A DNA stretch of 64,000 nucleotides from Diplonema japonicum (Eukaryota; Euglenozoa; Diplonemea; Diplonemida; Diplonemidae): contig OZ025688.1 of the NCBI GenBank assembly GCA_964019335.1, forward strand, positions 186,001-250,000, written 5' to 3'. Shown piece after piece: positions 21,196 through 31,308 of the stretch (position 1 is its first letter; each line of letters begins with the position of its first letter). The notes under the pieces are model-generated. The model was not told the origin of the DNA. It saw nothing but the letters and a program-made list of their open reading frames with translations, and did no database searches. The position numbers were made by a program, and so were the translations under genes.

Positions 21196-22791
21196 ATGGA
21201 AGCAGTAGAAGGCTCATCCACCGAAAGTGCGATCACTCAGGTCGCTTTCGTGAGACAGCTTCCTATGATGTGCTCTGAGAAGGATTTGGAGATGTTGGGC
21301 GCTCCTTACGGACGGTATATAAAGAAGAAAAAAAATTTTTTTTTTGAATTTTTTTTCTATAGAGTGGTGGCAACAATGAAAGTCGAAGGGAAGCGAATCG
21401 GTTTCATCGAATTCGAAACCGTCGATCAATGCGTGACTGCCATTGAACAAAGTGCAGTCGAACCGCAAGCTATCCGAGGGCAAGTCGTGGAAATGAAACG
21501 TAGCGAGCGAACCAGGATCACAAGACCGATCCCCGGTACCGGCATGGTCCTCCTCGTAACAGTCGGCCCAAGCCCCCGATCTACATTAACACCATCGCTC
21601 GACGCTCTACCCGATACCCTGTACACATTCTTCACTTCAGTAACACCTTCAGTAGTGCGTATCGCCTGTTTTGAAAAAGCTGGGCAGGTTCAAGGTCTTG
21701 TAGAATTCGCCACACCGGAGGACGCGTCCCAAGCGAAGGTTGTTCTTGAAGGCAGCCCGCTTCCATCCGGCCATCCTGTTAAAATCCAAAACGCCAACAC
21801 CGAAGCACCCCTGAAGATTAATTTCCAAAACACGAAAAGCCGTGATTTCTCAGGCATGCTTCCAGGTGCAAACGGTATCGTAACCGGGCAGACAAACGCA
21901 CCTCTACCAAACGGGTCCGAACCAACAATTTTAAACCAAAGCCATCCTGCACGTGTAACAAACAGTGAAGGATGCGTGGTGCTGGTCTCAAGGCTGCCCG
22001 AGGGGAAGGGTGTCATGCCCTGCCATCTTTTCAAATTGTTTTCAACATGTGGCGATGTCATGCGAATTAAAATCCTTTACACAAAACGAGACTCTGCATT
22101 AGTACAGTTCAGAGAAGGCTGGCAGGCGAAGACCGCCCGGCAGCACTTAAACGGAATTACACTGTTTGGCTCGAAGGTCGTCGTGTCAAGCAGCAAACAA
22201 AAAGAAGTCACAATCCCACAAGCTGGAAGCTCACCCGAAGCATTTGAGCTGACCAGGGACTACAGCGATTCACTGTTGCACAGGTTTAGAGTACCAAACT
22301 CTAAGAACTTCAAGCACATAGTGTCGCCAAGCCATCTGCTCCACATTTGCAACATCCCCGAAGGCATGACAGACGAAATGATGAAGGAACTGCTGGGGCA
22401 GTATGGTACCGTGTGCAACTACCACTCTTTCAAGAATGATAAGAAAATGGGGATCGCGACTATGGATTCTACTGACGATGCGGTGTCGGTTCTGATCCAC
22501 CTCCATGCATCTCCTCTCCCTTCTCATCCCTCTTGCAAGCTTATTATCACTTTCTCTGATTACCGATCAAGGCAGAAGCCCACGCCCCCTACCCAGCAGC
22601 AGCAGCCGCCTGCTGCTCTGCGATCGCCATTGCCTGGACAACAACGGCCCATCGTTCTGAATACAGTGCCATCTATCCGAGCAGGATACTACCCTCACCA
22701 GCCTCTACAGGCTACACCAGGTTTGTGAATGGGTTTTAATATTTAAAAAAAAAAAAAAAAAAAAAAAAACCCAGGCTACGTTGTGCAGTAA
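21196..22791 (+). CDS. PTB-like protein with four RRMs (three exons predicted)
   Basis: Predicted join of 21196-21314, 21363-22720 and 22775-22791. Four RRM-like domains are visible, each with degenerate RNP motifs. RRM1 includes IGFIEFE, RRM2 GLVEFA, RRM3 SALVQF, and RRM4 MGIATMDS. This layout matches polypyrimidine-tract-binding/hnRNP-L proteins, which bind CU-rich RNA and control splicing and mRNA stability. The 48-nt intron splits RRM1; if retained it adds an improbable Lys/Phe stretch but no stop. The last intron, if spliced, replaces the final Leu by a short GYVVQ end. The protein would be a natural partner for the pyrimidine tracts between genes (inference). Confidence 0.85.
21315..21362 (+). 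other. Cis-intron, 48 nt, in-frame
   Basis: GTATAT...CTATAG, an A run followed by a T run. A multiple of three without stops, so retention would add 16 residues inside RRM1. Confidence 0.8.
22721..22774 (+). other. Probable A-rich cis-intron, 54 nt
   Basis: GTTTGT...ACCCAG with a long A run. Removal changes only the last residues of the PTB-like protein, so support is weaker. Confidence 0.5.
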
Positions 22792-22994
22792 AGAAGAAAA
22801 AAAAAAAAAAAAAAAAAAAAACTGTGTAACTTGTTGGGGAGGGGAAGTAACCCCCCCTCTTTCTTTCGTTTTTTTTTTCTCTTTTCCAGTCTAGTCTTTC
22901 TTTCCTTATGCTTTCTTATTTTGTTTCGTCTCCTTTTTTTTTCTTTTTTGGTGGGAGGGCTTTTTTTTTCCTGTTTCAGAGTAGACCCTCCCCC

Positions 22995-23036
<42 letters not shown>

Positions 23037-23922
23037 TAAGCAAATAAAATAACTTCCTCTCTTCCCTTCTTCCTCTTCTTTCTTCTTTTTTTTTTTGTCC
23101 AACAAAAAAAAAGAAAAAGATCTTTCATTTTATCTCTCGCTTTCTATGTCTCTCCCTTCTCCCTTTCCCTCTCCCCCCCTCTACCTTTTGTTTCTTTTCT
23201 TTTTTTTTTCTTTCTTCTTTTTTAGCTAATCACATTTTATATTATTAAAAAAAAAGTCATCCTAAAGACCTTTTTTTTTTTCATTTATTGTTTTTTTTTT
23301 CTTTTTTACCACCTTGAGATAGTCTCGGATTTCTCTTTCTTTTTGTGCTCCTTTTTTTTTTTCTTCTTTTTTTTTCCTCAATACGTTTCTTATTCCAACT
23401 TTTCACCGCTGCTCGGCTTTCCCTTGAATTGCGTAAGCCCAGATCCATAATTCGGGCATTCGTTGTGAATTGAACTTGATGTATGAGATTCCCACCCTGT
23501 TTCGTGCACTTTTGCAGTAACTCACTGCTACTCAACGTGCTCTTATCCCCCTTGGGAGAACTCATATAATTTAAAGGGACAGCAAACAGAAAACGGGACG
23601 AAGAAGGAGAGGGGGGGAAAAAAAAATCAAAGGGGTGAAAGATAGGAACTCTTGATGACCGAGGAGGGAGGGGGTGGCTCCAAAAAAAATTTTTTTTCTC
23701 TATTTTCATTTTCTTTTTTTTTGTTGAATTCTAAAAAAGGGGGCAAAACCCGAGGGGGGGGCAAAAAAAAATCGAGGGCGGGGAAAAGAGGGGGGTCAGG
23801 TTAGATTTGTTTGTAGTTCAAAATAAAAGGTAACGGCTGTAAAAAAAAAAAAAGAAAGAAGAAGAAAAAAAAAACAATGCGTGGCCCATCCCTTTCCTTG
23901 AGGCCTCTCTCTTAGCCCTCTA

Positions 23923-23963
<41 letters not shown>

Positions 23964-24204
23964 CTCCCATCTTTTGTAAGTTCAAAGTTTAACGAATTTG
24001 TTTTCAAAGCCGCAAACTGCATAAACAAGCGGGACCGAAAAAAAAAAACTATAATACAATCACTGGGGAAGCAATTTTTTTTTTTTATTCCCTTAGCTGG
24101 TGGGCACAGCACGTGTGAGTGAACTGCCCGAGCGAAGCGAGGGTCACGCACTCGTGATGTTACCACCAGGTGAGGAATGTGAAGCCGGGTGCTACTGAGG
24201 ACTA
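22792..24204 (+). other. Long gene-poor stretch
   Basis: Very homopolymer-rich. An island at about 23395-23580 has balanced composition and an antisense ORF, with no recognisable product. A second island at about 24090-24200 contains a GAGCGAAGCGAG stem motif also found at 55428-55440, and leads into the repeat at 24205. Confidence 0.5.
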
Positions 24205-24450
24205 ACTATTTATTAGTGAAAGTAAGATAGTATGCCTTTCACGCGTGGTGGCAGTGGTTAACATGTCACCACAAGTGGAAAATCGGATCAATATTTTTCA
24301 CTAAATCCGTTGTTTTATTTAACGTCAGTCAAGTAATTTTCATTCCTGCACTTGTTTTTCTCCTACAACAAAGCCCTGAAATCTAGCGCTGGAAAAAAAA
24401 AAATAAAAAGTGAGATATTATATTGTGAAAAATCTGACTGGTGTTAAATG
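24205..24450. repeat. MITE-like repeat, copy 1 (short form)
   Basis: It matches 55348-56089 in two blocks. The first block is a long imperfect inverted repeat (24208-24254 against 24264-24306) around TTTCACGCGTGGTGGCA and its partner. The second is bounded by TTATTTAACGTCAGTCA (24315-24331) and an inverted partner at 24430-24449. The ~430 bp between the ends in the long copy are missing here. Confidence 0.7.
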
Positions 24451-24779
24451 AAAAAAAAAAAAAAAATGAAAAAAAATAGAAAATAAAAACCATATAAAAG
24501 ATATAAAAGATTGAAAGAGACGGGAAAAAAAAATGAAAAAAAAGGGAGAAAAAAAAAAAAAGCGCTTTTTATTTAACCGTTTTGTTCGCATGTAGCCAAA
24601 AAGGAGTTAACGTGAGACCCCCCCCCCCCCCCCGGTAAATAAAAAACACGAAAATGAAAAAAAAAATACGAAAACCCCTTTGGTCCGCTGGATCGGATTG
24701 TCTTCTTCTTTTTTCTTTTTTTTTTTCCTTTTTTTTTTTTCATTCTCATTTTATTCGTAGAGAAAAAAAGAAAAGCAAA

Positions 24780-25254
24780 ATGGGGCAAGGAAATGGCAAA
24801 GTTGCAGCTTCCCAGTTAGGAGTTGAAGGGAAAAACCACATGCAGGAAGTGATGGCAGAAGACGAAAATTTGGTGTACAGAAGAAGCATTATGCATTTGA
24901 AGCAAGACGCCCACCAGGAAATCGACAGGAAGGTAACGGAAAAACTGAGATTTTGCTGCGAAGAAAAGTGGAAGAACTATCTGCGGTGCATGGAAGGCAG
25001 GAGCATGTCGAAAACACCCGAGTGTGAGGCGTACCGGGAAGTGGCAAACGTTTGTGTGGAAAAACTCGATAAAGGCAGAATCAAAGCTACTATGCAGAAG
25101 CGATATGTAATGGGGTTTATCCAGGTATTCCCAAACCCTTTCAAAAAAAAAAAAAAAAAAAAAAAAGGGCGAATCAAGAACCCGAAGCTCCATCCAAATC
25201 GGATCCTGGCGAGAAATACTCGAAGAAGAGCAAAAAACCAACATTACCAACTAG
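24780..25254 (+). CDS. Twin CX9C (CHCH) mitochondrial intermembrane-space protein, Cmc1-like (two exons)
   Basis: Predicted join of 24780-25124 and 25168-25254, encoding 143 aa. Two CX9C motifs are plain: CEEKWKNYLRC and CEAYREVANVC, near residues 62 and 83, the hallmark of Mia40-imported CHCH proteins such as the COX-assembly factor Cmc1. The C-terminus depends on splicing a poly(A)-bodied intron. Unspliced, the frame runs through Lys homopolymer into the next gene. The exon 2 reading frame is less certain than the CHCH core. Confidence 0.8.
25125..25167 (+). other. Poly(A)-bodied cis-intron, 43 nt
   Basis: CAG then GTATTC, a short pyrimidine-containing stretch, a 25-nt A run and AG. Phase 0. 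The acceptor has no adjacent pyrimidine tract. Confidence 0.6.
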
Positions 25255-25336
25255 CTCTGAAGAGCAGTATAAAAAAAAAAAAAAGATTTTTTTTTTTTGT
25301 CAAACTTCCTCGATCCATATTCTACAAGACAACAAC

Positions 25337-25364
<28 letters not shown>

Positions 25365-25367
<3 letters not shown>

Positions 25368-25610
25368 TCTCCACAGTACCCCACACGGGATGCGCCAGCC
25401 CGCCCATCTCCCTTCTTAATCCTTGCCATTCTGTGGTCTGTGACTGGTCCAAGCCTTGCCTACATAGCATGGTGGGCAATGGGAACCGACTCAGCAAACG
25501 AGCTAGGAGGGGGTCTGAGGGTAGCCATGGCGGTCCCTTTAGGCATGCCCATGCTGTTCGTACTGTCGTACATAAGCTGGGTGGGAAGCAAGTTTTTCGT
25601 ACACAACTAA
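25365..25610 (+). CDS. Small two-helix membrane protein, unknown
   Basis: 81 aa. The ATG sits at the end of an A run of about 30 nt. Two hydrophobic helices are present (about 15-37 and 54-76) with a short Gly-rich link. The size and layout resemble accessory subunits of mitochondrial or ER membrane complexes, but there is no recognised motif. The neighbours on both sides are predicted mitochondrial proteins, which is suggestive only. Confidence 0.65.
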
Positions 25611-25661
25611 AAAAAAAAAAAAAAAAGGACCAAAAAAAAAAAATTCGTTTTTTTTTAAAAA

Positions 25662-26786
25662 ATGCTGCGGCGAACAAAAAGCATCGCGAGCATAGTGCAT
25701 GCCCTCAGGGCGGGAAGGGGCGAAACAGTTAAACCGCAAAAAATCGAACCGACCGCCAACCGCCGACGAAAAGACACTTCAGCGAATACTTCAGCAGCAA
25801 TCGAGTCCTCTCTTAATCAACGTTTTAACACAACAGAATCTCTGGACAAAGGTGGTCTTTTCGCATTTTTAAACGCTGTTGTAACAAGCAACCCAACCCT
25901 GGCTCCCGCTGCGGTTTCAGCGTGCGTTACAATTATATTCAAGCACTCGGCGACCCCGGAGGACGATTTCGAAAAACTCCGTGCATTCGCAACGGAGCGA
26001 CGGATACCCAAGACGGCACAGTTCTACGCTAACTGCATCCGATCTGGCGCGAAGAATCTTTCGGACGTTGAAGCTGTTCTGGACCACATCCGGGGGACAA
26101 CAGCGTTCAACACCAATATTTTCCAAGCAGTCTGTGATGGTATTGAAAACAACAACATCGTCTCGAAACGTGGGGTCGACTACGCCTGGGCTCTGATGAA
26201 AGAAATTGAATCACAGCATCCACCGACAAGACAAGACTGCATGCGGCTCGCAGTTTTATGCGAAAACCCGCAGGACGCTTACAAGGTGGTGAAAAAAACC
26301 GCAGACGTCATTAAAAATCAACGTGAATACGCCAAAAGAATCATCGACAAGGCGATCCTTCAAGGATGCTCCACCATCAAAGAACTACGAACTCTCTTAA
26401 ACAGACTGGTCAAGGATAAACTAATACGAGGCATATCAGACCACTCGCATCTATTTGTAGATATTGCGATCAAGCAGGACGACTTCGGCCTTGCGAAAGA
26501 CAGTTTTCAACGCGCGCCTGTGAAAACACAGAAGCTCTACCTCTCTATGCTGAGGGGTGTTTGTGCGAACGTCGTGGAGCCGAATGATGGGTTCTGTCTT
26601 CTAGCCGACGATCTTGTTGAAGAAGCACTGTCGCAAGAAGCCTCCCGTGTGTCCCCCGAAACCATCCTCTCGCAATGTGCCAGGATCTTCGAAACCGCGG
26701 ACCCCGCCCGTGCGGAGCGGTACCGATCCCGCCACCAACAGCTTTCCAGCAAGGCTTTAAAAAATAGTGCAACGAAACAGGAATAA
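25662..26786 (+). CDS. PPR-like mitochondrial protein
   Basis: 374 aa. The N-terminus MLRRTKSIASIVHALRAGR is a strong mitochondrial presequence candidate. The rest is helical with repeats of about 35 residues resembling degenerate pentatricopeptide repeats (for example around 100-135 and 140-175). PPR proteins bind organellar RNA. The repeat assignment is by eye and moderate; an alternative is another helical-repeat family. Confidence 0.65.
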   Translation: MLRRTKSIASIVHALRAGRGETVKPQKIEPTANRRRKDTSANTSAAIESSLNQRFNTTESLDKGGLFAFLNAVVTSNPTLAPAAVSACVTIIFKHSATPEDDFEKLRAFATERRIPKTAQFYANCIRSGAKNLSDVEAVLDHIRGTTAFNTNIFQAVCDGIENNNIVSKRGVDYAWALMKEIESQHPPTRQDCMRLAVLCENPQDAYKVVKKTADVIKNQREYAKRIIDKAILQGCSTIKELRTLLNRLVKDKLIRGISDHSHLFVDIAIKQDDFGLAKDSFQRAPVKTQKLYLSMLRGVCANVVEPNDGFCLLADDLVEEALSQEASRVSPETILSQCARIFETADPARAERYRSRHQQLSSKALKNSATKQE

Positions 26787-26892
26787 GAATAGAAGGGGGG
26801 GGGGAAAAAACCCTCCGTTTTTGTTTTTTGCTTTTTGTTTTGTTTTTATTGTAAACAGTTACAATAGGATATTTCTTTTAAAAAAAAAAAAC

Positions 26893-28311
26893 ATGGTAAA
26901 GCTTATCTGTGCCATGGTGGCTGCGATGCTGGTCACTGCAACGGAAGGGGCCGGAAACTACGTGGGCGGGTACCTCCTTGTGCAAGACGTTCAGCAGCTG
27001 AAGGTGCTTGCGAGCAAAGCGTCGACCCTCCCTGTGAACAGGATGTGGCTGTCGTTCGTGTCGCCGACGATGCTGTACGTGAACGGGTCGCACACCCTTG
27101 TCGGGACGGGGCTGAACCTCACATCTGCCGCAGACGGCGGGTTCGCGGAAGTGCAGCAGTACGTGAAGCAGTTGGAGGCAGGCGGGGTGGAGACCTTCCT
27201 GTCGATGGGGGGGTGGAACTACAACTGCTACCCGTACCTGTACATGCGCTACTCGGTTGGGGGCTACGGGACAAGCACTCCGAACTATTGGAAGATCCAG
27301 GAGTTCGGCGGTGGCAGCGTGAGCGGCTGCACAAAGGGCAACCAGTACTGCTATGTCTGCGAGCCGCCCTCGCAGCACACCTCGCTCGACAAGTCCTTCT
27401 CCATCTTCCCTGAACCCGCGCACTCGGTGTCGTGGAAGGCCGCAAAACAATACGTGGCGGCAGGTGCCAACGGCGTGGCCCCGCAGTGGAACGAGAACAT
27501 GGTCCCCGGGCAGCAGTGGACGGACCCTAAGACAGGGATCGTGACCCTGGTGCCAGGGATGACGGCGTACCTGGCGGCAGGGAGGAACCCTTACGAGGAC
27601 ATCGTGCACCTTGCGAAGGATCTGGGGTGCGCAGGGGTGGACGTCGACTACGAGGAGATGTGGCACGCCGACACCTTCAAGACGGGGACGGGGCCTTGGG
27701 ACCTGCAGCAGACCGTGTACAAGTACGCGGCGATCCTGAAGAACGTGGAGGCAACGATGAGGATGGTAGCACCGAAGATGAAGCTGTCGACGGCAGCCGG
27801 GGCTGTGGGGGCGTGGGGTGGCAACTGGTGGGGTGGGAACCTGAAGGGTGTGTGGCTCAAGGTGAACCAGGCCTACCCAGACCTCATGAGCTTCATGGCC
27901 AGCGGCGCCAACTCTGGCGGAGTGAACGTGATGACCTATGACCTGAGCTCGAACGAGCAGTACCACGAGTGCCCGCAGCCCGGGGTGTGCCAGCTGGACC
28001 AGCAGGTTGCCTTCTACATGAACACCTACCAACAAGTTCCCATTGCTGCGGCTGTTGGTTACGAGATCGGGACCCCCGCCTACCCGGACCCGAAGCATGA
28101 CCCCACACACCAGCTCCCCCTCACCACCCAGATGATGGACAACATCATCTCGCAGACCCAGTCTTCTCATACAGGCGGTTTCTTCTGGGAAATGTATAAG
28201 CCTGCACAGGCTGGGCAGGCCACCCCTACCCAGCTAGCCCAGGCGCTCTGCAAGAAACTTCTTCCGGGCAGCTCCAGGTGTGCGGGTGTGATCCCTCCTT
28301 GGAAGCAGTGA
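26893..28311 (+). CDS. GH18 chitinase-like secreted protein
   Basis: 472 aa from the ATG at 26893. A signal peptide (MVKLICAMVAAMLVTATEGA) is followed by a GH18 TIM barrel. FLSMGGWN corresponds to the conserved SxGG strand, and GVDVDYEE to the DxxDxDxE catalytic motif with the terminal Glu as proton donor. Eight or so Cys suggest disulphides. It probably cleaves chitin or related glycans outside the cell or in a vacuole. Third-codon positions are strikingly G/C-rich compared with neighbours, implying high expression or foreign origin. Single exon. Confidence 0.9.
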   Translation: MVKLICAMVAAMLVTATEGAGNYVGGYLLVQDVQQLKVLASKASTLPVNRMWLSFVSPTMLYVNGSHTLVGTGLNLTSAADGGFAEVQQYVKQLEAGGVETFLSMGGWNYNCYPYLYMRYSVGGYGTSTPNYWKIQEFGGGSVSGCTKGNQYCYVCEPPSQHTSLDKSFSIFPEPAHSVSWKAAKQYVAAGANGVAPQWNENMVPGQQWTDPKTGIVTLVPGMTAYLAAGRNPYEDIVHLAKDLGCAGVDVDYEEMWHADTFKTGTGPWDLQQTVYKYAAILKNVEATMRMVAPKMKLSTAAGAVGAWGGNWWGGNLKGVWLKVNQAYPDLMSFMASGANSGGVNVMTYDLSSNEQYHECPQPGVCQLDQQVAFYMNTYQQVPIAAAVGYEIGTPAYPDPKHDPTHQLPLTTQMMDNIISQTQSSHTGGFFWEMYKPAQAGQATPTQLAQALCKKLLPGSSRCAGVIPPWKQ

Positions 28312-28611
28312 ACAGGTGGATTATTAAAACAACAACAAAAAAAAAAAAAGATAACGTTTTTTTTTTCTTCTTCTTTTACTCGATATTTTTTAAATTTATT
28401 TTTATTGTGCTCTTCCCCCCCCCATTTTTTTCTCTTTCCAACAGTGGTAAAAATGTCAAATGAATATCTTCCAACACTCCTTTTTTTTTCCCTTCTTCTT
28501 CTTCTCCTCCCTCTCCAGCAGTGCGTAATATACAAATTTCTTTTTTTTTAAAAAAAGAAAACCCTACCACCGTCCACAAAAAAACTATAAAAGAAAAAAA
28601 AAAAAGAAAAA
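28312..28611 (+). other. Spacer
   Basis: A run, pyrimidine tracts (28400-28515) and an A-rich leader to the next ATG. No gene is seen. Confidence 0.5.
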
Positions 28612-29534
28612 ATGGCGACCGCTGTGCACATGCAACCATCACTCTTTGACAACGATGAAGCAGGTGGTGATGACGAAGATGTGAAGAAATTCATGGCGCC
28701 GATACCGATGATAGACACATACAAGCCGGTTCAGGGCGATTTCGAAAATGACACCGACCGGTATAAAGCGGACATGAAGAACCTTCCCGACGCCCTGACA
28801 AATGAGGAAATGAACGTAGACATAGGTTCATTCGCACTAGCGATGATGAAGGGGATGAAACGACGGGACGGGTCGCAGTGGAAGGAAGGTGAAGGCCTGG
28901 GGTCCGGAGGAGGCGGAATGGTAGAAGCTATGGTTGCCGTACCCAAACAAAAGGGAGCCGGGCTCGGCTCAGAAGCGTCGAATCTGGTCGAACGCAATAA
29001 AAAACTATCAAACGGCGAGACGCACCGAGGACAGCTCGTAGCACAGGGCAACAAACCGAGAAATTACGTCGGTGTCAGCGAAAAACTAGTGAAAAGAAAA
29101 ATCGTTGAAAAGGGCGCAAAAGTTGTTATTACAGCGGGCCCTCACGAAGGTGAGCATGCAATTATTTTCACAATGGAGGAAACCGGTTCTGCTCCACGAA
29201 AAGATGACAAAATCACCATCCAACTCCTCTGCTCCGGTGCCACCCTCACCATTCCCTACGGTGCCGTTCGCCTCTACACCCACACCGACGACACGCGAAA
29301 GCGTTACCAAGACACTGAGGAGGACCAACAGGCTGTTCTCCGTAAGAAGCGGCGCCCCACAGCGCCGCTTACGTGGGTTATACAGCCTGGTATTTTAGTT
29401 CGTTACATTACCAAGGGTGAGCACTATAATAAGAAATATCCGGTTTTGGATGTCACTTCCCCTTATGATTTCACCTTGAAAACTTTGAACGGTGTTTTGG
29501 AGGGAGTTACAGAGAGCGAGGTATGTGGTGTTGG

Positions 29535-29568
<34 letters not shown>

Positions 29569-29684
29569 TGGAAACTGTAATCCCCCGTGAACCAGGTGCA
29601 AAATTACTGGTTCTGACCGGGAAGAAGAAAGGCCAAGAGGGCATGTTGGTTAAGAGGCAAAAAGAGAAGGAGAAGGTTTGGTAA
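28612..29684 (+). CDS. GPKOW: GPKOW/Spp2-like G-patch and KOW spliceosomal protein (two exons)
   Basis: Join of 28612-29520 and 29568-29684, encoding 341 aa. The G-patch lies at about 70-105 (SFALAMMKGM..., WKEGEGLG) with a small insertion. A first KOW follows at about 160-185 (KGAKVVITAGPHEGEHAII). WVIQPGILVRYI and the C-terminal KOW (AKLLVLTGKKKGQEGMLV) match the Spp2/MOS2/GPKOW arrangement. The second KOW appears only after the poly(A) intron is removed. Family members activate the helicase Prp2/DHX16 in the spliceosome, which fits a genome that uses cis- and probably trans-splicing. Confidence 0.9.
29521..29567 (+). other. Poly(A)-bodied cis-intron, 47 nt
   Basis: GTATGTGGTGTTGG, then an A run of about 32 nt, then G. 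Phase 0. Splicing restores the conserved second KOW domain of the GPKOW-like protein, the best independent support for this intron class. Confidence 0.9.
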
Positions 29685-30309
29685 AAAAAAAAAAAAAAAT
29701 AATAATAATAATAAAATAAAAAAAGGTTGTTGTTCGATTCTCAGGATCGCACACAAAAACTTATACATTCACTTACTATGAAGTTTGCTCTCTGTGAGGG
29801 GATGAAAAGGTGAAAACAAAAAAAAAAAGAAAAAAAAATAAGAATTACTTCGATAGCCGCCCCTCCCCTTTTTTTTTAAAAAGAAGGAGGGGGGGAGGCT
29901 CGTTAAAGGCAATAGGGAGTAAAACGTTTTACACCTGTTACTGAATTTCCTTTTATTTTTTTATAATTTTTTTTTTATATTCTTGCTAACCTTGTTTTCC
30001 TTCCTTCACTTTTTTTCTTCTTTTTTTCTGTGTACTGGTGTAAAAACCGCTTTTTTTTTTATATCTTCTTAGTTTACTGTTTTTTTTTCTTTTCTTTTTT
30101 TTTTTCTTCCTTTTTTATATTTTTTTTCCAAATTATTATTGGTGGGTGTGTTTCCGACACTACTCTTCCCATCATAGTGATTTTTTTTTTCTTTTTTTTT
30201 TCATTCATCCACGGATCACAGTTTCTTTTTTTCTTCTTTTTTTTTTATTTAACACGCTGCTATGTTAGTTCGACACTTCTTTTGTTTTTGTTTAGTTTTT
30301 TTTTTGTGT

Positions 30310-30346
<37 letters not shown>

Positions 30347-30397
30347 AGGCCTTGAAAAAAAAAAGAGAAGAAAAAAAAAAAGAAAAAAAAGAGAAAA
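29685..30397 (+). other. Spacer
   Basis: AAT microsatellite, T runs and an A run of more than 30 nt before the next gene. No gene is seen. Confidence 0.5.
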
Positions 30398-30874
30398 ATG
30401 ACACGCAAAACCAAAGGAGTATTCCTGGATTTCGATAGTAAAGAGGAGAGTGAAAAAAAGAAGAAGCAAAAAATCATCGAGATGGTAGGAGATGAAGGGA
30501 AAGATGACGAAGAAAAGAAAACAGAAGCCGTAAAAGCGAGTGCAAAAGAATTTATTGAGATGATGAGAAGCGCACCAGCTCCGGAGTGCATTGAAGACCC
30601 GCAGAAGGACGACGAAAAAGAGGAGATTGAGATTTCACTAGCGATGGATGATCTAAAGGAGGTCTCAGCGCTAGCAACGTCGGCAAAGCCTTCCACTAAA
30701 TCAGGCTTGCTCCTCCCAACCGGAGCAACATCTCAATGGGAATCTGAAGTCCAGCTAAAGCAAGCCTCAGCCATGACAAATCTGTTGCTATCACTTTTCG
30801 AGAAGGATTCTGAAGCCGGAAGCCTCGAAGACTCTTCCTCAGCCTCTACACGAGAAAATGACGATGATCTATAA
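30398..30874 (+). CDS. Small charged protein, unknown
   Basis: 158 aa. The N-terminal half is very rich in Lys/Glu/Asp. A more conserved-looking segment is KSGLLLPTGATSQW (about 105-118), followed by a Leu-rich helix and an acidic Ser-rich tail. There is no signal peptide or membrane segment. Codon use and the A-rich leader match neighbouring genes. Not recognised. Confidence 0.65.
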   Translation: MTRKTKGVFLDFDSKEESEKKKKQKIIEMVGDEGKDDEEKKTEAVKASAKEFIEMMRSAPAPECIEDPQKDDEKEEIEISLAMDDLKEVSALATSAKPSTKSGLLLPTGATSQWESEVQLKQASAMTNLLLSLFEKDSEAGSLEDSSSASTRENDDDL

Positions 30875-30990
30875 GGGAGAAAAAAAAAAAAAAAAGGGGA
30901 GGGAAACCAATCAGATGTGTTCCATAGAAAAAAAAAAATTATTTTATTTCTTTTTTTTTGTGTTTCATTTTTTTGTCAAATTGTGGTACA

Positions 30991-31031
<41 letters not shown>

Positions 31032-31308
31032 AACTATGGTGTGTCAAAAAAAAAAAATCTTTTTTTTTTTTTTTTTTGCGCCCAAACAAAAAAATTTTCA
31101 TTTTGTTATGATGTGTGATAAGTGGCCGGAAGAGGTTCGCAGGGTTAATGCCCTTACAACCCCCCGTGCCGACAAGCAACGATTGAAGTACCGTAGAAAC
31201 CGGGGACAACCAAAAGGATGGCGATCGTTGTCCACAAAAAAAAATTTTTTTTTTTTGGAAGAAAAAAAAAAATCATAGGCGGGTGAAGGGGGAGGGGTGG
31301 TTGTGGAA
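30875..31308 (+). other. Spacer with possible small ORF
   Basis: Homopolymer-rich. The interval 31108-31240 reads as a basic peptide, MMCDKWPEEVRRVNALTTPR..., which ends in homopolymer. It may be an exon or a small gene, but I could not join it to the next ORF in a consistent phase. CATAG at 31274-31278 after T-rich DNA is a plausible acceptor for the gene at 31309. Confidence 0.4.

Noticed and set aside
24654-25610. Single long fused ORF joining the CX9C protein and the 81-aa membrane protein
   Set aside because: The join consists of Lys/Phe homopolymer translation. Intron features and separate ATG contexts support two genes.
26878-28170. 430-codon antisense ORF opposite the chitinase-like gene
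   Set aside because: The high G/C third-position bias of the sense gene removes stops on the other strand. The product is Arg/His/Val-rich with no domain.
29725-29750. B-box-like GTTCGATTC after the GPKOW gene
   Set aside because: No D-arm, anticodon arm or acceptor stem nearby.
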